Virus record (IMG/VR): IMGVR_UViG_3300029319_008466
Location: 1-64,000 of that record
DNA length: 64,000 nt
Origin: a virus
Direction: 5' to 3' (one strand)
Shown: one piece after another, positions 31,991 to 40,100 of the stretch
Layout: every line of letters begins with the position of its first letter
Position numbering within the stretch: position 1 is the stretch's first letter
Notes under the pieces: generated by a model
The model's input: only the letters and a program-made list of their open reading frames with translations
Database searches by the model: none
What the model was told of the DNA's origin: nothing
Translations under genes and position numbers: made by a program

Positions 31991-32261
31991 TACATTTAAA
32001 TTATCAGATCAAGCTTTGGGAGCAATTATGATGGCCCTCCAGCATTCTTTGATGAACCAGACAGATATTGTTCCAGTTTTAAAAGATTTTGATCTTGTAA
32101 ATACAGCAGACGGCTTGATTGTTCAAGCACCGCCTTCAGTAGTATTTAATGATCCAGACTGTGAAGTTCCAGGTCTTATAGGCGATGGCACAGAGGAGAG
32201 AAAATCAGGAGGCGAAGTGTTTGCAAACTATCTTAAAGAATTAGAAAAGAGTGGAGTGTAA
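31980..32261 (+). CDS. Conserved small phage protein
   Basis: 93 residues, overlapping the previous gene by 11 bases. FKLSDQALGAIMMALQHSLMNQTDIVPVLKDF at the N-terminus (read here in two parts: FKLSDQALGAIMMALQ and NQTDIVPVLKDF) resembles a short protein found beside late genes in marine T4-like phages. The rest is acidic and glycine-rich. No enzymatic motif or membrane segment. It marks the return from the sugar island to conserved phage core genes. Confidence 0.75.
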   Translation: MTNNTFKLSDQALGAIMMALQHSLMNQTDIVPVLKDFDLVNTADGLIVQAPPSVVFNDPDCEVPGLIGDGTEERKSGGEVFANYLKELEKSGV

Positions 32262-32271
32262 TTAAAAAAAG

Positions 32272-32547
32272 ATGCCAAAATACATATATAGATGTATTGA
32301 GTGCGATCAGGTATATGAGATCGTCCATGGCTTTAATGAGACTATTGAGTCATGTGGGCAAATCAATGATGAGAGCAAGTGCGATATCGAATCACCACTT
32401 GAAAGAATACCTCAGAATATAAACTATGCAAAGAAAATAGAACGAAAACCACAAGCAGGTCAAGTGGTTAATGAATTTATAAAGAATACAAAAAAAGATA
32501 TTCGAGAGTATAAGAAAGAAATGAAAGACTGGAAGCCCAAAAAATGA
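32272..32547 (+). CDS. FmdB-like zinc-ribbon protein
   Basis: 91 residues. YIYRCIECDQVYEIVHGF (4-21) is the FmdB-type first knuckle (C8-x-x-C11), and a second Cys pair, CGQINDESKC (28-37), completes a four-cysteine zinc site. The C-terminal half is highly charged and helical. FmdB-type ribbons are putative nucleic-acid-binding regulators. It overlaps the next gene's ATG by four bases. Confidence 0.78.
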   Translation: MPKYIYRCIECDQVYEIVHGFNETIESCGQINDESKCDIESPLERIPQNINYAKKIERKPQAGQVVNEFIKNTKKDIREYKKEMKDWKPKK

Positions 32548-32861
32548 ATTTTTTATTTTTTACAATTTTGATATTTTCAATAGTACTTAACGCTATGCTG
32601 ATTTGGTATACCAAGAAGTTACTACAAAAATTATCATTTGTATATGACAACATAGAGGCAATGAAAACTTTAAATACGCCTTTCTTAGAACATATTCAAG
32701 GTCTTAACGAAATGGAGATGTACTATGGAGATCCAACGCTACAAGGGTTATTGGATCATGCAAGTTATATAACAGAGCAATATAGCATATTTAGTGAAAT
32801 ATTTGATGAGTTGCAATTTGGGGTAGAAGAAATACAGCAGGAACAGGAAAAAGATGCCTAG
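32544..32861 (+). CDS. Small membrane-anchored phage protein
   Basis: 105 residues. Residues about 2-22 are a single hydrophobic helix followed by KKLLQK, so the acidic remainder (rich in Glu and Asp, ending EEIQQEQEKDA) should be cytoplasmic. A helical segment EHIQGLNEMEMYYGDPTLQGLL occupies the centre. Small membrane proteins next to gp55 are found in several marine T4-like phages; function unknown. It overlaps both neighbours by a few bases. Confidence 0.72.
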   Translation: MNFLFFTILIFSIVLNAMLIWYTKKLLQKLSFVYDNIEAMKTLNTPFLEHIQGLNEMEMYYGDPTLQGLLDHASYITEQYSIFSEIFDELQFGVEEIQQEQEKDA

Positions 32862-33543
32862 AAAAAAGAAGTCAGGTAGACACTATTTTACCAAAGACCA
32901 CGAAAATGCAATCATACAGTATGTTGCAACAGATGATCAGAAACTAAGAACACAACTTTATATTGACTACATTGGACCAGCATTTAATGAAATGGTTGAT
33001 AAGATAGTTTATACATACAAGTTTACCACCCTTCCAAACATAGATGCTCTTAAAGATGAGTGTAAAGTTTGGCTCACAACAATTTTGGACAAGTATGACC
33101 CAAGCAAGGGGTCTAAAGCATTTTCTTATTTTAGCGTGATTACAAAAAATTGGTTTATTCACAAAGTTAAGAAAAATGCCAAAAGAGCTAGAGTTGAGGT
33201 TCTGTATGACGAGCTACCAAAAGAGATAGAAAATGAGCACATTGTATCTAATAACAAATATCACGAAACCCGCGAGGAGCGAGAGTTTTGGAAGTTTCTT
33301 TGGGTAGAGATGGAAAGCTGGGACACTGGTAACTTAAAAGAAAATGAAAAAAAAGTATTAGAGGCTATTAAAATACTTCTTGACTCAATCGACGAAGAGG
33401 GGATGATTTATAATAAAAAAGCAATATATCTTTATCTACGAGAAATTACCGGTCTTAACACAAAACAGATTGTCAACAATCTTAATAAACTTCGTATAAA
33501 GTATCGTATATTTAAGAAAAATTGGGTTAATGGCAAAATATAA
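32854..33543 (+). CDS. T4 gp55-like sigma factor for late transcription
   Basis: 229 residues. KYDPSKGSKAFSYFSVITKNWFIHKVKK (about 83-110; key residues Y, D, S-K-G, F-S-Y-F, W) matches the sigma region-2 helix of gp55-type factors, which is the conserved part of that family. Downstream it is helical and basic (KNAKRARVE), ending in GLNTKQIVNNL, a possible helix-turn-helix. gp55 binds RNA polymerase and recognises late promoters with the sliding clamp. It sits between the sugar island and the virion genes it would be expected to activate. Confidence 0.82.
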   Translation: MPRKKKSGRHYFTKDHENAIIQYVATDDQKLRTQLYIDYIGPAFNEMVDKIVYTYKFTTLPNIDALKDECKVWLTTILDKYDPSKGSKAFSYFSVITKNWFIHKVKKNAKRARVEVLYDELPKEIENEHIVSNNKYHETREEREFWKFLWVEMESWDTGNLKENEKKVLEAIKILLDSIDEEGMIYNKKAIYLYLREITGLNTKQIVNNLNKLRIKYRIFKKNWVNGKI

Positions 33544-33580
33544 ACTTCGTCGCTTCTAATTATTATGGAGCACGAATATC

Positions 33581-33868
33581 ATGAAAAAAACAGACAACTA
33601 TCTTGATGAAGCTATTGAAAACATTCGCAAAGATCGCGAGATTACAAAAGAACTGTTAAACGATTTAATAATATATCTAAGCAAAGACGAAGCACGCCAC
33701 ACGGAAGTCGGCACCGTTGCTGCTAAATATGTTGAAACACTTCAACGATCCAATGAACAGCTTGTAAAAGTTGTTACACTGTTAGAGAAAAAAAAGAGTA
33801 CGTCCGTTGGTTTAACTGATGATGATAAGTCGGAAATATTCGACTTGCTAAACGGGGATGCAAACTAA
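33581..33868 (+). CDS. Hypothetical helical protein, 95 residues
   Basis: Starts 37 bases after gp55, behind ATGGAGCACG. Almost entirely helical: acidic/basic residues alternate with Leu/Ile and a conserved-looking KYVETLQRSNEQLVKVV segment. It ends in EIFDLLNGDAN, an acidic-hydrophobic tail that resembles the sliding-clamp-binding ends of T4 gp33 and gp55. It may be a gp33-like late co-activator, but the resemblance is short and weak. It could equally be a small structural or terminase-related protein. Confidence 0.6.
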   Translation: MKKTDNYLDEAIENIRKDREITKELLNDLIIYLSKDEARHTEVGTVAAKYVETLQRSNEQLVKVVTLLEKKKSTSVGLTDDDKSEIFDLLNGDAN

Positions 33869-35202
33869 TGGCAACGTGGCCGACAAAAGCTTTAATTTTT
33901 GAAGATATTATTGATACAATACTTTCGGAACTTGAGCACAATTCCCCACGAACTACATCAAGACATTATGGTTTTCAAGCCAACGAAAGCACAGCTTTGC
34001 GCGGCTTGGTTAATGAGGTTGAGAGAATAAAAATAAATTCCCGCGCGAGTACAGAATACACCGGAATTGTCTTAGAATATGTAAACAGAGGACCAGATGG
34101 ACCAACTCCCTCACGAAGTGCAACAAATTCATCGAAAAACAATCTAAGACCCACTGCTATTCCTTATCGTGTTGCAGCAAGTAATGAAGGAGACGACAGT
34201 TTGGTAGCTAATGCACTATTAAATACTCGTCCGAAATATCCTGAATTTAGAGTATATGTACCCTATTTTGATTTGAAGGTTTCCGGGGCTCCACCTCAAA
34301 TAAGAAACAATGTTCTTGTAAATTCTGCAAACTATCGAACATGTGTGATTTTAGATGAAAATTTAATTGGAAAAGCCCCGCCTGTTGGGTCTCTTGTTAA
34401 AGTAAAATATACAAATCCAACCGAACAACAAGGGTTATATCTTTCTTCAATAATTACATCAGACCAGCGTTTTGTGAAAGCAATAACAGCCCAAATGACA
34501 GTCGAAAACACTGCACAAGAAGCATTTGAATGTGAAGGCGCATGCGATGAAGTGCAGCATGCAACCGGTGATCCAATTGGCTCAGAAGCCGGGTATCCAG
34601 AAGAGTTTTATATTAATGGGCACCTTCTTTATCCATTTAGAGAAAACGAGCAAGTTAATTTAATAGTGTTTTATCATGGTATTGGCTATGGCAACCAAGC
34701 CTATGTTTTAAAAAAAATACAAGAAATTGAAGAAGCAAACCCCGACGTTTTTGCCAATAGTATGTTCTTGGTTCCAAATGGATATGCCACAAGCCTCAAA
34801 GTTGTTAATGGGGTAATTGATACGTTGTCCGAAACTCATAACGTAACAATAAACAATAAAAGCTTAGGGGGCTGGAGCGCCGGTTCGATTGGCTTTATGA
34901 CTGCGTATAGTGAAGATGGAAGCTTAGAGGGCACTTGGGATAGGACAATGTTAGCCGATCCATCTCCAGACATAGCTGCTTTTGGTGAAAATCAAGAGAT
35001 TATTCCAAAAAATGTATATATGCTCTATAATCCAGACAACTGGGGTGAGACTGAAAATATGCCCGATCTTTCAAATAGGCAAGAAAAACTAGCAGAAAAC
35101 ATTAAACAAGCCGGAGGTACAGCCGAGCTTTCGAATGACAGTCATGGCAAAATTTTAACAACTGTATTAAAACAAATTGGACCCACCACTTCATGGAATT
35201 AA
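33868..35202 (+). CDS. Baseplate/spike protein with an alpha/beta-hydrolase domain
   Basis: 444 residues; the ATG overlaps the previous stop. Residues about 125-200 look like the OB-type domain of gp5-like baseplate proteins (PPVGSLVKVKYTNPTEQQG), though this is a weak call. Residues about 240-440 look like an alpha/beta hydrolase: IVFYHGIG (oxyanion H-G at 270-271), nucleophile S337 in GGWSAGS, acidic D364/D368 in ADPSPD, and H426 in NDSHGK. No signal peptide. It may be an esterase or peptidase opening the host envelope during injection; substrate unknown. Confidence 0.7.
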   Translation: MATWPTKALIFEDIIDTILSELEHNSPRTTSRHYGFQANESTALRGLVNEVERIKINSRASTEYTGIVLEYVNRGPDGPTPSRSATNSSKNNLRPTAIPYRVAASNEGDDSLVANALLNTRPKYPEFRVYVPYFDLKVSGAPPQIRNNVLVNSANYRTCVILDENLIGKAPPVGSLVKVKYTNPTEQQGLYLSSIITSDQRFVKAITAQMTVENTAQEAFECEGACDEVQHATGDPIGSEAGYPEEFYINGHLLYPFRENEQVNLIVFYHGIGYGNQAYVLKKIQEIEEANPDVFANSMFLVPNGYATSLKVVNGVIDTLSETHNVTINNKSLGGWSAGSIGFMTAYSEDGSLEGTWDRTMLADPSPDIAAFGENQEIIPKNVYMLYNPDNWGETENMPDLSNRQEKLAENIKQAGGTAELSNDSHGKILTTVLKQIGPTTSWN

Positions 35203-35214
35203 AAGGAGAAAAAA

Positions 35215-36171
35215 ATGGGAAACGACCCTAGACCACTAAATCAGCAAGCAACTCCATTGGTGCAAAACTGTCAATCTGGCGAAACACCGGGACCACAAGC
35301 ACTGGGCCCTCAAGACGAGATGGCGGCGATGTCTCTGTCACCGGCAGAACATGGGCGCTGGGAGTTGTGGTACAACAAAAGACTAATTGGGCACACCAAT
35401 AGAATAATAACAGTCGATGAAAGCACCGGAGCGAAACTTCCTGAAGAAACAGCCGGATTTTTTGATGAAATGAGATTCGCCGCAGCGCAAGATGGTATCA
35501 CACTCGGGCTTAAAGATGGCTGGAGAACGATTGGGGCACAAAAATATTATTACAAGGGCTGGACAGCCAAACAAGCTGCCAAAGCAGACGGTAGTTTTCA
35601 ATCACGCCAAAACGAAATAATTTCGTATTTCGACCCAGAAGAAAATAGACACTATAGTGGCAAACTAAAGGGATTTAACCCCGCAGCATCTCCCGGCAGA
35701 TCAAATCATCATTGGGGCGGCGCAGTCGATATTAAAGCAGGTACGTGGAGAGATACAGGGGGGCATGTATACCAGTGGTTGGTATATAATGCTCATAAAT
35801 ATGGCTGGGTACGAACCGTGTGGAACGAAAGGTGGCACTGGGAATATTGGGGAAACTGGGCAGGAGAGCAGGCTAGACCTGAATGGGCAAAAGGATGGCA
35901 CACACCCGCTACGATGTTCCAATACGTCCCAGCCGATCACACGTTATATGACGGCGGAGGTAGTACCAAATCACCAATTACCACTGGAAGATGGGGTGAT
36001 CACAGCGACAACCCTTTGGGAGCTAATCACCCAGATAACGCATCCAAGGGAAAAACAAATACTTGGATTGGATATGATGGGAGAAATTTAGCTGAAGATG
36101 TTTTATCTCACCGTTCCGACATGGCGATCTGGGAAGATGGCAGAGTCTATGTTCCCTCGCCTTTTCAATAG
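35215..36171 (+). CDS. M15-family zinc peptidase (VanY/D,D-carboxypeptidase-like), tail-associated
   Basis: 318 residues behind AAAAGGAGAAAA. The M15 motif SxHxxGxAxD is SNHHWGGAVD (S163, H165, D172), and RWHWEYW supplies catalytic E205 and zinc ligand H208. LKDGWRTIGAQKYY precedes it, as in VanY. The enzyme cuts peptidoglycan stem peptides. No secretion signal and its place among baseplate genes point to a virion-borne cell-wall enzyme, analogous to T4 gp5 lysozyme but chemically different. The C-terminal ~100 residues (Trp, Gly, Asn rich) are unknown. Confidence 0.87.
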   Translation: MGNDPRPLNQQATPLVQNCQSGETPGPQALGPQDEMAAMSLSPAEHGRWELWYNKRLIGHTNRIITVDESTGAKLPEETAGFFDEMRFAAAQDGITLGLKDGWRTIGAQKYYYKGWTAKQAAKADGSFQSRQNEIISYFDPEENRHYSGKLKGFNPAASPGRSNHHWGGAVDIKAGTWRDTGGHVYQWLVYNAHKYGWVRTVWNERWHWEYWGNWAGEQARPEWAKGWHTPATMFQYVPADHTLYDGGGSTKSPITTGRWGDHSDNPLGANHPDNASKGKTNTWIGYDGRNLAEDVLSHRSDMAIWEDGRVYVPSPFQ

Positions 36172-36199
36172 ATAATCACATTAGCAACTATTTAAAGAT

Positions 36200-37159
36200 A
36201 TGGCAAATACTACAAAAAGTGTGTGTTTAGATGGCTTAGATGAAAGCACTATAAAGGCAGCGGAGCAAAACGAAGAATATCAAAGTGGCAACAGGGGAAG
36301 AGGTGTCAACGGCGACACTATACTTGAAGCAATTCCCGAACATGATCAAACACCTTGTGAAAAAGTATATAACCACCATAATTCATGGATTGTTCTTGGA
36401 AGAGATCGCAATGGTGGCAAAAGTAGTGGATATGGTGGAAAAGGGCATACACAAGCACACTCAATCGACATAGTAGTGGGCAAAGGTGGTCATTGCGGAG
36501 ATTTTGACGATGGTCAGTTACTTCCTCCAAATTTTGTTGCTGATACTGCTAGAATTTATATAAGCCAAAAGACAGATATTGATGAATACTTTGGAATCAA
36601 TGCTGGTCAAATGGGACAGTCTGTTGCCAAGTCCGGCATAGGAATTAAAGCAGATGCTGTTCGAATTGTCGGCACCGAGGGTATAAAACTTGTTACAAGA
36701 ACTGAATCTCAAAATTCAAAAAATGGATTTGCTCCATATAATGGAATAGAAATTATTGCGGGCAACGATGACTCTTCGTTACAGTCCATGGTTAAGGGCG
36801 ATGACTTGCTCGAATGTCTAAAGGAACTAGAACAAAGAATAAATGATATATCCGATTATCTTACGCAATTCGCAGATGCACAAATAGAATTTAATGCTAA
36901 AGTAAAAGATCACACTCATCCCTTAAACGGATCCGCAATAGACCCCCTTTCTGGGCTAATTCCTATCGATCCAACATCTACTGCAAAATCTTCTTTAAAT
37001 CTTAGAACGCCTGCCGCAATTGCGAACTCAAAAATAAACAATATGTCACTCGATCTATATAATGCTCATCGACCAAATTTAAACGTGTTTTGGCGCAACA
37101 AATATTTAAGCTCTGCCGGAGATAATTATATACTAAGCCGATACAATAAGGTGAATTAA
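36200..37159 (+). CDS. Baseplate hub/spike-like structural protein
   Basis: 319 residues, no signal peptide. Between about 60 and 190 there is repetitive Gly/Asp/Thr-rich sequence with short beta-strands (for example HSIDIVVGKGG, GIGIKADAVRIVG and GIEIIAGN), a pattern typical of beta-helical puncturing devices. Residues about 197-240 form a helical segment (KGDDLLECLKELEQRIND) ending in KDHTHPLNG, an H-x-H motif often seen in phage hub/spike proteins. It follows the M15 peptidase. Role as spike or hub is inferred from composition and order. Confidence 0.62.
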   Translation: MANTTKSVCLDGLDESTIKAAEQNEEYQSGNRGRGVNGDTILEAIPEHDQTPCEKVYNHHNSWIVLGRDRNGGKSSGYGGKGHTQAHSIDIVVGKGGHCGDFDDGQLLPPNFVADTARIYISQKTDIDEYFGINAGQMGQSVAKSGIGIKADAVRIVGTEGIKLVTRTESQNSKNGFAPYNGIEIIAGNDDSSLQSMVKGDDLLECLKELEQRINDISDYLTQFADAQIEFNAKVKDHTHPLNGSAIDPLSGLIPIDPTSTAKSSLNLRTPAAIANSKINNMSLDLYNAHRPNLNVFWRNKYLSSAGDNYILSRYNKVN

Positions 37160-37160
37160 G

Positions 37161-40100
37161 ATGTCAATTTGGGGTAACAAACCATCGTCTGAATCTTTTC
37201 CATTTATAGAGATTGATGATTGGCAATATAAAGATGAGTGTCATCCATACACCGATGGAGAAGGTTTTTTATATATTGTTGTGGAAAGTGAGTATTTGTC
37301 ACCCGGAAACGATAAAGAAAACCGATTAGCTGAAGCAAGAAGATATGGCGTAGAAAAATTACTTCAATTTTATGGAAAAATGCAAGACGAGGCGACAGTT
37401 GACCAACTTGATTCTGTTGCAGAAACTCCCGATTATCTTGTAAATTATAGACCATGCGGCAACATGATAGTTCTCGTAAGGGTACCAGTTGAAACTTTTG
37501 AAGCTATAGCTGATGATGACACTGAATGTGATGTAGCACAAAGACTGCCAAACCAAGTATCTGCTTTTTTATCCGTTGAAAATTATAGGCAACAAATTGA
37601 ATATGTTGTCAACGTAGTTGAATCTTTTATTCCTTTTATTGCGGCATCGGACCAATTTATTACAAATATTAATATAATCAAGGAAATGCGAAGACTGAGA
37701 AGAACCGCTGATGTTATAGAAAGATACTTTAATTTAAACAATATTTCTGCTTCAAACACAACAGAGTGCCCTCCGAACCTTGAAGATGTTTTAGAAATTG
37801 TTTATTCAGTGGAATACGACGTAATGTTTGCACTAATTGAAGGCAAGCAATACACAATTGGATATAACTGTTTTGTTGAAAACCCTTTATTAAATCACCT
37901 AACAACGGCTCATCTTTTGGCCAACTTAGGAGCAATGGAGGGTGAGCTTATATATGCATATAATGACTCTTTTAACATATTTGATTTTTTAGAAAAATAT
38001 CTTTTGCCAACTCCTATAATAATGCCAAAAGAAAAAGCAACAGATGGTCTTGCAAAATATGATGAAAACGGATTACCGCTTTCTCTGGCAGATATTGCAA
38101 AAATAATTACTTTAGATTTAGATGTTAACCTGTGCCCTACTGAAGAAGAGCGACTACAGCGTGAAAGAGTAATCTTGAGTCCCGTAACAAGAGCAAGCAT
38201 CGCTCGCGCAGCAACTCAAGCAGAAGAATTTGTTGGAGACAATAAGCTTTCCTCAAAAGGAGTGCAGGATCTTGTCGAACAAATGAGCGCCATAAAAGGT
38301 TCTTTTACTTCAAAACAGGGTGCCGAGGAAGCGCTTGATCAACTTTATAACAACACAATGGCAAAAATAAACATTGGTTGTGTGCTGAATGAAACACTTC
38401 AGTGTCTTTTGGAAAAATCTATAACGCTCTTGGGTGAAGAACTTTTTGATGACCCGGATCTAGAAAAAATTATTAATATCAGAAAAGGCACTTTGGGACA
38501 GTTTGTGGATGGTGAGTGCAATCTTAAAAAATGTGATGGAACTCCAATGATAAATGCAGATATTGGGTTTCCTGTATTCCAGGGAATCACAATACCTGAT
38601 AATTTTCCAACGCTTAATTTCCTTGGCTCAACTTTTGAGAATGCTTTAGAGCAGTTGTATCTTGAACTTATCAATGCTTTGTCATCGTTAGTTTTGGGCG
38701 TGTTACAAAATTCTTGCGAATTGTTGTACAAAACTGCAACAGAAGGGATTGATGTTTCCTATGGAATGTTGGAAGATAATCTTCAAGATTGGATATCTAA
38801 ATCAATAGGTGTAAACTATGAAGACTTAAACGATCCAGAAGCTTGGAGTGATGCTCTTCAAAAATCAGGCGGTACTGGTTTTTTGGGAACTGTGGGAAAT
38901 TACGTTTCCAGAATGGAGGACTCTTTTGAATCGGTAATTTCAGGTACCGGAATTAGTATGAATTTGCCAATACCCGATCCAAACAATGCATGGAATTTTA
39001 ATACTGAAGAAGTGTTTATTTCTCCGCAAGTGCTATCTCAATTTTTCTCTGATACAAAAGATGCCGCAGAAAATGTTCAATCAATATTATCTCCAGCGGA
39101 GTCGAGAGATGTATATAAGGGTATTGCGAATGATGAAACTCTCACATTGATGTACAAGTGTGTGAACAAAGCTAATCCTAGTTTTGGTGCCCTTTTTAAA
39201 AACAAACATGAAATGGGTGATTTGTTTTCTGGATTGGGAAAGCTTGTTGATAATGAATTTCTTGATAGCCCGCTTCCCCTTGCCACAACGGTACCCACGG
39301 ATCTTTGCAATATTACCAACTCTGATAGTGCCGCCACAATAAGAGAGATACTGCTTAGTGAAAAAGATGATGAATTAACGACAGAAGAGATTAATGAAAT
39401 ATTAGATAAAGAAAAAAAACGCACTAAACAGAAATTAATACAAACATTTGAAATTTTGGAATTATATCAAAACGGAAATATTATATCAGGTTTCCCAAAA
39501 CTTTACGGCGGAGAAGGCGCTTTAATACCCGAAGCCCCTCCAATTATTAGTAATATAATAAAAAATTCAGTAGATGGGCTATTTGGCAGCGCAATATCTG
39601 ATTTTTCAACAAATATTGCCAACTATCAAGATTATTGGTTTGAAGACCCCGAGTTGGGACTTCCAAAAATAAAATTTGTATCAGTCCAAACAACCCCCAC
39701 GACAGTGTATTACAATGAAGATGGAAAGTTATTGGGGTATGATTTCGCGGATGCGTATTTATCTAAAGATGGACCCATATACGAGATCATAAAATATGTA
39801 AAAGATACTCCGACACAAGAAGGCACCACCGCCTATGTTTATAGCTACCCTGCAAAGTTCAGAGTGAGTCCATTTAGAGCGCTTTATAAAAACACAATTA
39901 ATCCATTAACATCTGGGCAAAACTCAGAGCGAATATTGTTAGATGATCAATTGAAAAATATATCATTTTTTAGCAAAGCAGAATTGAATAAGCGCCCAAC
40001 GCAAACCAGTGAGTATGAGGAAAACGCAGTTAAATACGATACTACTGATTATGATATTGGAAACAAAACCAATACCTTGGGTCAGACTAGTTTCAGAAAC

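Noticed and set aside
33544-33580. Terminator-like hairpin TTCGT/ACGAA between gp55 and the next gene
   Set aside because: Only five base pairs with a 21-base loop and no T-run; it also encloses the RBS.
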